From positions 1,116,001-1,180,000 of the forward strand of contig JAWPMN010000001.1 of assembly GCA_033344895.1 (NCBI GenBank): a stretch of DNA of 64,000 nucleotides, read 5' to 3'. Below, in pieces: positions 8,867 through 17,372 of the stretch. The notes beneath the pieces are model-generated. The model did not search any database. It had not been told where the DNA came from and worked only from the letters and a program-made list of their open reading frames with translations. The DNA is from Alphaproteobacteria bacterium. Lineage in GTDB: Bacteria > Pseudomonadota > Alphaproteobacteria > UBA8366 > Aestuariispiraceae. The translations under genes were made by a program, and so were the position numbers. Each line of letters starts with the position of its first letter. The stretch's first letter is position 1.

Positions 8867-10069
8867 CTAGAGCGGCTTTTCCGGGAACAGGCCGGGCATC
8901 CAGCGCGCCGCCAGCCGTGCCGGGAAGGCGAGACGCAACGGCGCCCGGCTGCTTTCCGACGTCAAGGTCCCCGATTCCAGCAGAACCGACGTGATCCGCC
9001 GGGCGTGCCGGTCGGTCATGTTGAGCAGCCCCGGCACCTCGCCGCGCGGCAACTGGCCACGATACAGCACCGCTTCCAGCACCGCGCCGGATTTCGGCGG
9101 CAGATTGCCCAGACGGATTTCCTCCTCCGCCCAAAGCAGGATGCGGGCGCGCAACCGGTCGGGCTGCATCAGCTCGCGCATGAAACGCACCTGATCCAGA
9201 CAGACCTCCAGGAAGAAATGGGTGAATTCCGCCAGTGCCTCCTCGCTCAGGCTGCCGCGCCCGTCGAGATCGTTGCGCCGGGGCAGGTCGCAGGCCGCGA
9301 GCAGCGCCTTGTACCGCCCCTCGTTCCGCGCCAAGCCGCGCGCCACCGACCAGATCGCGCCTGTGTCGAGACTGTCCAGCAGCATCGCATGGGACATCAG
9401 CCGCGCGACCCGGCCGTTGCCGTCCAGGAACGGGTGAATCCATAACAGCCGGTGATGCGCGGCAGCGGCGGCCAGGATCGACTCCGTCGGCCCCAGCCCG
9501 GTATAGCCCGCCTGAAACCGCTCCAGAAAGCGCGGGATCGCCCCGGGGCTGACCGGCACATGACGGCCGACCTGCACGTCCCGCTCCCGGTAGGCGCCGG
9601 GCACCAGCGGCAGGCGCGCCCCGCTCTCCGGGTCGTCGACCCGCAGCATCTCCGCCGGCAGATGATCGCAGAACCGACGATGGATTTCGCGCACCGCCTC
9701 GGCCTCCGCCGCCCGCCCGGCCAGCGCGCCGGTGTCGATCCAGCGCTGTACGGCGATATGCGACCGCGCTTCCACCTGCAGGTCCCGCTTGCGCGCATCG
9801 TCGCTATATTCCTCGGCCAGCGCGCGCTCGATATCGACCGGATGCGTGTTGTGGCCCTCGATGAGATTGCTGTAATAGCAATTCATCGCCCGCACCAGAT
9901 CGGCCAGCGCCGAGACCATCTCCCCCGGCACCCCGGCCCGCAGCGCCGCACTCTCCCGCGCCAGCACCAACGCCTGATCCACAAGCCCCGCCCGATGCCG
10001 CGCCCCTTCGGGCACGCGCAGGGGTTCCATCATGGCGATGGGCTCGTTACGGTCGCGTAGTGTTGTCAT
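8867..10069 (-). CDS. Class II-type Fic protein (self-inhibited AMP transferase family)
   Basis: This is a 400-residue Fic enzyme, a family that transfers AMP from ATP to protein hydroxyls. The N-terminal inhibitory helix carries SNLIEG (about residues 67-72), the glutamate motif that blocks ATP in class II Fic proteins. The catalytic motif is intact at about 212-223, HPFLDGNGRVAR. The C-terminal 100 residues look like a winged helix (RGEVPGLLNMTDRHARR). No antitoxin gene is adjacent, as expected when the inhibitor is in cis. Neither the ATG at 10069 nor the GTG at 10102 has a Shine-Dalgarno site, so the start is uncertain. It is bracketed by repeat copies A and B. Confidence 0.9.
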   Translation of the reverse strand: MTTLRDRNEPIAMMEPLRVPEGARHRAGLVDQALVLARESAALRAGVPGEMVSALADLVRAMNCYYSNLIEGHNTHPVDIERALAEEYSDDARKRDLQVEARSHIAVQRWIDTGALAGRAAEAEAVREIHRRFCDHLPAEMLRVDDPESGARLPLVPGAYRERDVQVGRHVPVSPGAIPRFLERFQAGYTGLGPTESILAAAAAHHRLLWIHPFLDGNGRVARLMSHAMLLDSLDTGAIWSVARGLARNEGRYKALLAACDLPRRNDLDGRGSLSEEALAEFTHFFLEVCLDQVRFMRELMQPDRLRARILLWAEEEIRLGNLPPKSGAVLEAVLYRGQLPRGEVPGLLNMTDRHARRITSVLLESGTLTSESSRAPLRLAFPARLAARWMPGLFPEKPL

Positions 10070-10086
10070 GTCCGGTTTTATGTCCG
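10068..10086. promoter_or_regulatory. Repeated box 1 at the Fic start
   Basis: The sequence ATGTCCGGTTTTATGTCCG holds two ATGTCCG heptamers spaced 12 bases apart (start to start) and covers the candidate Fic start codon. An almost identical copy lies 91 bases upstream. It could be an operator for autoregulation through the C-terminal winged helix. This is an inference; no protein is shown to bind it. Confidence 0.45.
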
Positions 10087-10158
10087 CACGTTCATCAAGC
10101 ACAACTTATTGAATATCATAAACTTGCCAAAAATACCAATTCGGTATAAAATGGCAAT

Positions 10159-10177
10159 ATGTCCGGTTATATGTCCG
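10159..10177. promoter_or_regulatory. Repeated box 2 upstream of Fic
   Basis: ATGTCCGGTTATATGTCCG is the second copy of the box and differs from box 1 at a single base. It lies in an AT-rich stretch (10103-10200) that also holds possible -10 elements for the Fic gene, such as TATACC read on the minus strand. Two paired heptamers 91 bases apart would suit a looping or cooperative repressor. Confidence 0.45.
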
Positions 10178-10217
10178 AAATAATCAGATATGCCGATGGC
10201 TTGCCATTCAGGATCGG

Positions 10218-10352
10218 CAGGAAGAAATCCAAGCCCCGGACGGCAATTTCCACGACGACGAATACACCTACACCAATGGCTCCGACGCGTCGTCGGCGCG
10301 ATGCATAGCGCGGGATCGGAGAACGGGGTACGGTGCTGTTAGTGTACTGGGG
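10218..10352 (+). repeat. Dispersed repeat, copy B
   Basis: This is the diverged second copy of the element at 8723-8846, in the same orientation, on the other side of the Fic gene. It includes a ten-base insertion relative to copy A. It occupies most of the space between the Fic promoter region and the next gene. No gene is evident in 10103-10392 apart from these repeats. Confidence 0.75.
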
Positions 10353-10392
10353 ATCAGGGAGCCTTACAGGACTCGGTTAGCTTAAGCTAGGG

Positions 10393-11874
10393 CTAATTGT
10401 CCTTGCCATCTTTGCCTGAAACTCCAGGCACAAATCTGCCCATCTGCCCAATTATGAACTTGTCCAGCACCCCAGCACGAGCTTGTTGCCGCGCTGCAAT
10501 TTCGGCAGCAGTTTGATCAAAAACTAGCTGCTCAAATGTTTTCAACAGAATTTCACGTTTCTCGACAGGCGTATCTTCAGCAACCACCAGTTCAGCAAAA
10601 TTTGCCGCAGACTCTGCAAGAGTTCGTTTATGAGTATATATTCTACGCTCTCCATCTAGGCGTCGATACAAAGTAAAAAGGAAACCAAAAAGAATTATCG
10701 CAGGCACCAACATCGCCAACTTAACAGCGAATACTTTTAGCGGACCCCAATCCCCCGCCATAAGTCGCTCATTATATGCCCGATAGTAAGCCTCATCAAC
10801 AAACGGGAGATCGTAACCAGAAAACATCATAATAAGAAGGAAAAAGGTCAAAACTGAAATGACCACCCCACCCAAAGCCCACTTGCTACGGGTGAGAAGC
10901 TCGGTTTCCACCTCGCGAAATTTTCCAGCCAGACTTGCGCCTTCAGCAAGACCCAGCGTGGCGCGGGATTTACTATCCAACTCGTCCAGTGTTTCTATAC
11001 GCGAAGAATAGGTACCTTCGATTGATTTTGCCTTTTCCTCCGCAGACTTCAGTTCATCACGCGCACTATCTAGTTGCGTTCGGAAAGTCTCAAAGGGTGC
11101 CTCGAAAGCATCAATCTCAGCCTTAAGACTAACTGTCTTTTCATGGAGATTGGTTGCTTCCTTATGAGCACTGCCTATAGCGTCAATTTGTGATTGTGCT
11201 TTCTTGGTTGCCGCAACAGCCTGATCTTGAACAGTAACAATCTCCTTACCGTTTTCTCTCGCCCCCTCAAGCAAACCCTGAACCTCTGTCGAGGCACGCT
11301 TGGTTACACGTCGTAATGAAAGGACGTCCTCCTTGATTGACGTGAGCTCGGTGCGAACTTGGGTTGTGGCAGATTGAAAGTCTTTTACCGATTTATCCTC
11401 AGGGACCATCACCGCACGGGACAAAATTTGTTCAACTTGTTGAACGATCTTGTCCCCAATTCCGATCAGATCGAATTCACTGCCGTTGCCAAATCTTATT
11501 TTACATCTTGGGCTAGCAGGATCATCCCCTCGGCCCGAGATGCCCCCTCGCTCATCCTTCAAATTGGAGATTGTATTTTCGATTTCCGAAATTGCGGCTA
11601 GCACACCATCAAGGTTGCTTTTTACGTTCGCCTGCCAAGACAATGGGAGTAAGTATTGATCCGCTGCTCCGACGGATACGAGCAATCGATGAAAAATCTG
11701 ACCAGATCTCTCTGCGAGATCCCTAATCGTTTGAGGAACTGGCTTCTCGCTAATTATTGCCTCCGGCTCGAACCCCTCCCCATTTGAGAGATCACCATTT
11801 TGAAGCTGGTCGAGAATGTTCTGTAGTCGGCCCTGGACTGTTCCAATGTTCTCCTGCAACTCTCGATTCGCCAT
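10393..11874 (-). CDS. Coiled-coil membrane protein of foreign composition
   Basis: This 493-residue protein has a long helical region (about residues 165-320, rich in E, K, Q, A, S), two transmembrane helices at about 333-352 and 384-403 with a short loop between, and a cytoplasmic C-terminal domain starting YTHKRTLAES. No enzyme motif is seen; a relationship to DUF6161-type membrane proteins is possible but not established. GGGAGGG precedes the ATG by eight bases. Base composition is clearly richer in A and T than all neighbours, which indicates recent acquisition. It sits beside the Fic gene in the same orientation. Confidence 0.75.
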   Translation of the reverse strand: MANRELQENIGTVQGRLQNILDQLQNGDLSNGEGFEPEAIISEKPVPQTIRDLAERSGQIFHRLLVSVGAADQYLLPLSWQANVKSNLDGVLAAISEIENTISNLKDERGGISGRGDDPASPRCKIRFGNGSEFDLIGIGDKIVQQVEQILSRAVMVPEDKSVKDFQSATTQVRTELTSIKEDVLSLRRVTKRASTEVQGLLEGARENGKEIVTVQDQAVAATKKAQSQIDAIGSAHKEATNLHEKTVSLKAEIDAFEAPFETFRTQLDSARDELKSAEEKAKSIEGTYSSRIETLDELDSKSRATLGLAEGASLAGKFREVETELLTRSKWALGGVVISVLTFFLLIMMFSGYDLPFVDEAYYRAYNERLMAGDWGPLKVFAVKLAMLVPAIILFGFLFTLYRRLDGERRIYTHKRTLAESAANFAELVVAEDTPVEKREILLKTFEQLVFDQTAAEIAARQQARAGVLDKFIIGQMGRFVPGVSGKDGKDN

Positions 11875-11927
11875 AGCATCGCCCTCCCTCTAAGAAGCAG
11901 TCTAGCATCTTTCGACGCACCAGCCTC

Positions 11928-14402
11928 TCACCCCCGCTCCACAAACCCCGCCACAACCGTCTTCGTGCCGGCCTTGTCGAATTCGATGGTCAGGCGGTCG
12001 CCGTTGATGTCCGTGATGGTGCCGGGGCCGAATTTTTGGTGGAAGACGCGTTCGCCTTCGCCGAAATCGTGGTCCTGGGCGCGGTCGGCGTCGATGATGG
12101 GGGGGCGGGTGGCGCTGAGGCCGCCGCCGGAGGCGCGGTTCTTGAGGCGCTGCCAGCCGGGGCCGCCGCCCTGGGAGGAATAGGCGGTGGCGGGGTTGCC
12201 GTAGGCGGCGCCGCCGGTGCCGCCATAGCCGTCTTTCGGGCCGCTGCCGCCCGCCCCTGAACCGTAGCCGCCGCCGGTGTTACCGCCCCCGTATGATCCC
12301 CCGCCATAGGCGTTGCCGCCGCCGTAGCCGCCGAAGGTGAAGGCGGCGCGGTCTTCGGCGCGGCCGCCGCCGATGCCGCCATAGACGCCGCGGTCGGCCT
12401 CCATCTGGATATGGTCGGCGGGCAGTTCGTCGATGAAGCGGCTGGGCAGGGCCGATTGCCAGGAGCCGTGGATGCGGCGGTTGGCGGCGAAGCTGATCTC
12501 GCAGCGTTTCTTGGCCCGTGTGATGCCGACATAGGCGAGGCGGCGTTCCTCCTCCAGCCCGGCGAGGCCGCTTTCATCCATCGCGCGCTGGTGCGGGAAC
12601 AGGCCTTCCTCCCAGCCGGGCAGGAAGACGGTGTCGAATTCCAGCCCCTTGGCGGCGTGCAGGGTCATGACCGAGACCATGGGAAGATCGGTATTCTGTT
12701 CGATCTCCATGACCAGGCTGACATGTTCCAGGAAGCCGGGCAGATCGTCGAACTCCTCCATCCCGGTCAGGAGTTCCTTGAGGTTTTCCAGCTTGCCCTG
12801 GGCCTCGGGCTTCTTCGACTGCTGCCAGAAATCGGTATAGCCGCTTTCCTCCAGCACGGTTTCGGTCAGTTCAACATGGTCGGACCCGGCGGCGAGATCG
12901 CGCCAGCGGTCGAACATATCCAGCGCCGCGCGCAACTTGCCCCGCGCCGCCGGTTTCAGCTCGTCCGTCTCGACCAGCCTCTGGGCCGCGATGGACAGCG
13001 GCAGGCCCTCCAGCCTTGCGGCGGCGTGGACCGATTGCAGCGTGGTCTTGCCGATGCCGCGGGCGGGCTTGTTGATGATGCGCTCAAAGGCCAGATCGTC
13101 CGCGGGCTGGTGGATCACACGCAGATAGGCGATGGCATCGCGGATTTCCTCGCGCTCATAGAAGCGCGGGCCGCCGACGACGCGGTAGGGGATGCCCAGC
13201 GTGATGAAGCGTTCCTCGAATTCGCGGGTCTGGAACCCGGCGCGGACCAGGATCGCGATCTCGTCCAGCGGATGCTTCTTCATCTGCAGGGCCTCGACCT
13301 CGGACGCGATCTCCCGCGCCTCCTCGTCGCCGTCCCACAGGCCGCGCACCACGACCTTGTCGCCGTCATCGCGGTCGGTCCACAGGGTCTTGCCCAGGCG
13401 GCCTTCGTTGCGTTCGATCAGGCCGGACGCCGCGCCCAGGATATGCGGGGTGGAGCGGTAATTGCGCTCCAGCCGGATCACCTTGGCGCCGGGGAAGTCC
13501 TTCTCGAAGCGCAGGATGTTGCCGACCTCCGCCCCGCGCCAGCCATAGATCGACTGATCATCGTCGCCGACGCAGCAGATATTGGTCCGGCCGTCCTCAT
13601 GCCCCTGGGCCAGCAGACGCAGCCAGAGATATTGCGAGACGTTGGTGTCCTGATACTCGTCGACCAGGAAATACTGGAACAGGCGGCGGTACTGTCGGAT
13701 GACGTCCTCGTGCCGGGTGAAGATCGTCAGATTGTGCAGCAGCAGATCGCCGAAATCGCAGGCGTTCAGGATTTTCAGGCGTTCCTGATACTGGCGGTAG
13801 ATCTCAACCGCGCGGCCATTGGCGATCTCGCCCGCTTCTGCCGAGGTCAGGCGGTCCGGGGTCTGGCCCTTGTCCTTCCAGCGCTGGATCACGTGGATCA
13901 GCATGCGCGCGGGCCAGCGCTTGTCGTCGATATGCTCCGCCTCCAGGATCTGCTTCAGAAGGCGGATCTGATCGTCCGTATCCAGAATGGTGAAGTTGGA
14001 TTTCAGGCCGACCAGTTCCGCATGGCGGCGCAGGATGCGCGTGCCCAGGGCGTGGAACGTGCCCAGCCACATGCCCTCCGTCGCCGGGCCGACCAGATCG
14101 GCGACCCGCTCCTTCATCTCGCGCGCGGCCTTGTTGGTGAAGGTGACGCAGAGGATCTGATAGGGCTTGGCCCGGCCCTCGTGCAGGATCTGGGCGAGGC
14201 GCGTGGTCAGAACGCGGGTCTTGCCCGTACCGGCGCCGGCCAGCACCAGAACCGGCCCGTCGATCGCCTCCACCGCCTCGCGCTGCGCATCGTTCAGCCG
14301 CTCCAGCCAGGGCGGCGGCGCGGCAGGACGGCCCGGATAGGCGGGCGCGGGGCCGCTGGGGGCCGGGAAGTCGATATCGTCGTAATCGAAGGGGTCTGAC
14401 AT
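11928..14402 (-). CDS. uvrD: UvrD/PcrA-type ATP-dependent DNA helicase
   Basis: This is an 824-residue superfamily 1A helicase for repair and replication restart. It carries Walker A AGAGTGKT (residues 55-62), motif II in DEYQDTN, motif III with DDQSIYGWRGAE, motif V-VI TLHAAKGLEFDTVF and YVGITRAKKR. A glycine-rich stretch of repeated GGGNAYGGG and GGGNTGGG units separates the helicase from a C-terminal Tudor-like domain (GERVFHQKFGPGTI), as in PcrA/UvrD tails that bind RNA polymerase. The start at 14402 gives MSDPFDYDD; another in-frame ATG lies at 14408. A TATAGT lies just upstream with no clear ribosome site, so the mRNA leader may be very short. Confidence 0.95.
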   Translation of the reverse strand: MSDPFDYDDIDFPAPSGPAPAYPGRPAAPPPWLERLNDAQREAVEAIDGPVLVLAGAGTGKTRVLTTRLAQILHEGRAKPYQILCVTFTNKAAREMKERVADLVGPATEGMWLGTFHALGTRILRRHAELVGLKSNFTILDTDDQIRLLKQILEAEHIDDKRWPARMLIHVIQRWKDKGQTPDRLTSAEAGEIANGRAVEIYRQYQERLKILNACDFGDLLLHNLTIFTRHEDVIRQYRRLFQYFLVDEYQDTNVSQYLWLRLLAQGHEDGRTNICCVGDDDQSIYGWRGAEVGNILRFEKDFPGAKVIRLERNYRSTPHILGAASGLIERNEGRLGKTLWTDRDDGDKVVVRGLWDGDEEAREIASEVEALQMKKHPLDEIAILVRAGFQTREFEERFITLGIPYRVVGGPRFYEREEIRDAIAYLRVIHQPADDLAFERIINKPARGIGKTTLQSVHAAARLEGLPLSIAAQRLVETDELKPAARGKLRAALDMFDRWRDLAAGSDHVELTETVLEESGYTDFWQQSKKPEAQGKLENLKELLTGMEEFDDLPGFLEHVSLVMEIEQNTDLPMVSVMTLHAAKGLEFDTVFLPGWEEGLFPHQRAMDESGLAGLEEERRLAYVGITRAKKRCEISFAANRRIHGSWQSALPSRFIDELPADHIQMEADRGVYGGIGGGRAEDRAAFTFGGYGGGNAYGGGSYGGGNTGGGYGSGAGGSGPKDGYGGTGGAAYGNPATAYSSQGGGPGWQRLKNRASGGGLSATRPPIIDADRAQDHDFGEGERVFHQKFGPGTITDINGDRLTIEFDKAGTKTVVAGFVERG

Positions 14403-14558
14403 GCCCATGACTATAGTGCCGCGTCGGGAAAGGGTCATCCCGTTCCCACGCGATTCGGAACGAAAGGGCCACAAAAAACGTGGCCGCTTTCCCGCCGGCC
14501 CCTCCCCCGACGCCGCGCCCGATGGCGGAAACGGGTCGGGGAAGGGGTGACGTAACCG

Positions 14559-14900
<342 letters not shown>

Positions 14901-14926
14901 TCAGTTCCTTTCGTGACGGCAGGCGG

Positions 14927-16225
14927 TCAGAAGTTGTAGTCGCGTTCTCCATGATGGGAGAGGTCGAGACCTTCGGCCATTTCGTCGTCGCTGGCGCGCA
15001 GCGGAACGAAGGCCTTTACCACCAGCACGATAGCGAGAGTCGCCACGGCGGACCAGATCACGGTGGCAACGACGCCGACCGCCTGGACGCCCAGCTGCTC
15101 GCCGATGCCGACACCCTCCGCCAGGCCGACACCGCCGAAGGCCGTCGCACCGAACACGGCGGCCAGCAGCGTTCCCAGGATCCCGCCGACGCCATGGACC
15201 GCGAAGACGTCCAGCGAATCGTCCAGTCCGCACCGCTCCTTGATCAGGGTCACCGCGTAATAGCAGACCAGACCGCCCGCGAGCCCGATGCAGAAACCGC
15301 CGACCGGGCCGACAAAGCCGGAGGCCGGGGTGATCGTCGCCAGACCGGCGACCATGCCGGTGACGATACCGACCAGGCTGGGCTTGCCGAACTTGATCCA
15401 TTCGATGGCAACCCAGACCAAAGAGGCCGTTGCGGCGGACAGATGCGTGACCAGCATCGCCATGCCGGCGCCCGATCCGGCGGACAGGGCGCTGCCGGCA
15501 TTGAAGCCGAACCAGCCGACCCACAGCATGGCCGCACCGATCATGGTGAGGCCCGGGCTGTGCGGCGGGCGCAATTGGGCCGGGTAGCCGGGCCGCGCGC
15601 CCAGCAGCTTGACGATCACCAGGGCCGAGGTCCCGGCGGTGGCGTGCACGACAAGGCCGCCGGCAAAGTCCATCACGCCCATCTGGCCGAGCCAGCCGCC
15701 GCCCCAGACCCAGTGACAGACCGGGCCGTAGACCACGACAAGCCAAAGGCCGCTGATCCACAGGACCGGCGCGAACCGGATGCGCTCGACATAGGCCCCG
15801 ACGATCAGCGCCGGGGTGATGATCGCGAAGGTCATCTGAAACATGACGAAGACGCTTTCCGGCAGGCCTGCTGCCGCCGCATCCCAATCCACGCCTGACA
15901 GGAAGACCCGATCGAGGCCGCCGATCCAGGCATTGAGCGCTCCGCCGTCGCTGAAGGCCAGACTATAGACACCAAGGAACCACAGAAGGGAGGCCATGCA
16001 AGCAATGGCGAAGCAGTGCATCAGGACCGACAGCACGTTCTTGGCCTGGACCAGCCCGCCATAAAAAAGGGCCAGCCCCGGCAGTGTCATGAACAGGACC
16101 AGCGCGGTCGCCGTCAGTATCCAGGCGGTGTCGGCCCCGCCGCCGCCCTGTGCAAAGGCCGGCGCCGCAGCCAGCATCGATCCGGCCGCGCCCAGCGCCG
16201 CCCGTCCCAAAACCGATTTCTTCAT
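14927..16225 (-). CDS. amtB: Ammonium transporter AmtB
   Basis: This is a 432-residue inner-membrane ammonium channel with a cleavable signal peptide ending near APAFA and eleven expected helices. The twin-histidine pore is represented by CHWVWGGG and FAVHGVGGILG. The cytoplasmic tail, which interacts with GlnK, ends GERDYNF. GGAGAG precedes the ATG. It is the first gene of amtB-glnK, and a sigma-54-type promoter lies about 190 bases upstream, consistent with NtrC control. Confidence 0.95.
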   Translation of the reverse strand: MKKSVLGRAALGAAGSMLAAAPAFAQGGGGADTAWILTATALVLFMTLPGLALFYGGLVQAKNVLSVLMHCFAIACMASLLWFLGVYSLAFSDGGALNAWIGGLDRVFLSGVDWDAAAAGLPESVFVMFQMTFAIITPALIVGAYVERIRFAPVLWISGLWLVVVYGPVCHWVWGGGWLGQMGVMDFAGGLVVHATAGTSALVIVKLLGARPGYPAQLRPPHSPGLTMIGAAMLWVGWFGFNAGSALSAGSGAGMAMLVTHLSAATASLVWVAIEWIKFGKPSLVGIVTGMVAGLATITPASGFVGPVGGFCIGLAGGLVCYYAVTLIKERCGLDDSLDVFAVHGVGGILGTLLAAVFGATAFGGVGLAEGVGIGEQLGVQAVGVVATVIWSAVATLAIVLVVKAFVPLRASDDEMAEGLDLSHHGERDYNF

Positions 16226-16302
16226 GGAAGGTCTCTCCGCTCTCCAAAGCGGTTTCGGGATCGGCGGCAGCCCTGCCGCGATCTTTCAACCGCACCCCGA
16301 CA

Positions 16303-16321
16303 ATTGGGTCCAGGACCCATT
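16303..16321. repeat. Inverted repeat in the amtB leader
   Basis: ATTGGGTCC and GGACCCATT flank a single A, with eight of nine pairs matching. A second inverted repeat, GCCCAA-ATA-TTGGGC, lies at 16357-16371. Both fall between the sigma-54 promoter and the amtB start, so they could be RNA structures in the leader or repressor sites. Neither is followed by a T-run in the amtB direction. Confidence 0.4.
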
Positions 16322-16416
16322 ATGCTGATATTTTGATCGGCAACCCTGCACGCAGAGCCCAAATATTGGGCAAATCCGTGCCGTTTCGCCGCTTATCAGC
16401 GCTTATGGGGGTGTTA

Positions 16417-16434
16417 TGGCAAGTATGGGGCCAA
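16417..16434 (-). promoter_or_regulatory. Sigma-54 promoter for amtB-glnK
   Basis: On the minus strand the sequence reads TTGGCCCCATACTTGCCA. The -24 GG and -12 GC are separated by exactly ten bases, and both the TGGC and TTGC cores are perfect. Transcription would start near 16405 and run into amtB. It lies just downstream of the EamA gene stop, so NtrC sites would be inside that gene. No activator site was identified. Confidence 0.65.
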
Positions 16435-16439
16435 CCGGA

Positions 16440-17372
16440 TCAGGATCGGCGGCGGCCTTCCCGCCACCAGATGAACAGACCGCTGCCGACGATGACCACA
16501 CCGCCCAGGGCCATGTTCCAGGCCGGAACATCGCCCCAGATCAGGAAGCCCATCAATGTCGCGAAGATCAGACTGACATAGCGGAACGGGGCGACAAGAT
16601 TGACGGGTGCAAAGCGGAAGCTCTCGATCTGGAAGAAATAGGCACCGAACATGAAGACTGCCGCCGCCAGCACCAGCACGATCTCGAACTCGCCCGGCAT
16701 GACCCAGTTTCCGCTCAGGCTGGTGGCATACCCCGCCGCGGCCACGCAGAGCACGGTATAGAACATGATCGCCAGCGAATCGTCGCCCGAGACCAGCCGT
16801 CGGGAGGAAACGTCGCGCACCGCGATCAGCAACGCCGTGACCAGCGGCAGCATCGCCGCCTGCCAGCCATAGGGCGCGGGCTCCCCGGACAGCAGGCCGC
16901 CCGGATTGAGGGCGATGAAGACCCCGACAAAGCCGGCCGCCATCGCCGCCCAGCGGCGCCAGCCGACCTTTTCCTTCAGGATTACAATAGCCAGAAGCGT
17001 CGCGAAGACCGGCGAGATGAAGGCGATGGCAAGCGCATCGGCGATCGGCATCAGACTGAGCGCGGTCAGAAATGTGAAAGTCGCCGCGGTGATCGAAATC
17101 GCCCGGACCGCCATGACCGGCTTGTTCTGAATCCTGAGCGCGGACAGGTTTCGCCGGACCGTCATGATGATCAGGATCGCGGCGACAATGACGGTGCCGC
17201 GCAGCCCCATGATCTCCCCCACCGGCCAGCCCTCGGACAGGTATTTTGCCACGCTGTCGTTCATGGTCAGCAGCAGCGAGCCGAACACCGCGAAAGCCAT
17301 GCCCCGTGCCGGCTTGTCGGACGTCGCAGGGCGCGGCGGGGCCGGAATGTTATGGGGGGCCGGGCCGGTCAA
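16440..17372 (-). CDS. EamA/DMT-family permease
   Basis: This is a permease of about 310 residues with ten hydrophobic segments, organised as two EamA repeats. The stretch PIADALAIAFISPVFATLLA is typical of the RhaT/YdcZ-like drug/metabolite branch. The chosen start is the TTG at 17372: it overlaps the ClC stop as TTGA and follows GGGAAGAAG, so translation is probably coupled. A GTG at 17405 and an ATG at 17300 are alternatives. The substrate is unknown. Confidence 0.88.
   Translation of the reverse strand: MTGPAPHNIPAPPRPATSDKPARGMAFAVFGSLLLTMNDSVAKYLSEGWPVGEIMGLRGTVIVAAILIIMTVRRNLSALRIQNKPVMAVRAISITAATFTFLTALSLMPIADALAIAFISPVFATLLAIVILKEKVGWRRWAAMAAGFVGVFIALNPGGLLSGEPAPYGWQAAMLPLVTALLIAVRDVSSRRLVSGDDSLAIMFYTVLCVAAAGYATSLSGNWVMPGEFEIVLVLAAAVFMFGAYFFQIESFRFAPVNLVAPFRYVSLIFATLMGFLIWGDVPAWNMALGGVVIVGSGLFIWWREGRRRS

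Noticed and set aside
8701-10392. Insertion sequence or transposon carrying the Fic gene
   Set aside because: The flanking repeats are direct and diverged, and there is no transposase, no terminal inverted repeat and no short target duplication visible.
10103-10392. Separate protein-coding fragment inside repeat copy B
   Set aside because: Several frames stay open through the repeat because of base composition, none has a start with a ribosome site, and copy A does not share a complete frame with it.
12411-14399. Very long open frame on the plus strand opposite the helicase gene
   Set aside because: It is the mirror of a high-GC coding sequence, with a product of low-complexity composition and no recognisable family. 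The minus-strand helicase explains the region completely.
16371-16386. Second sigma-54-like sequence in the amtB leader (CGGCACGGATTTGCC on the minus strand)
   Set aside because: The GG and GC are nine bases apart instead of ten, so it should not be recognised. The site at 16417-16434 is correct.
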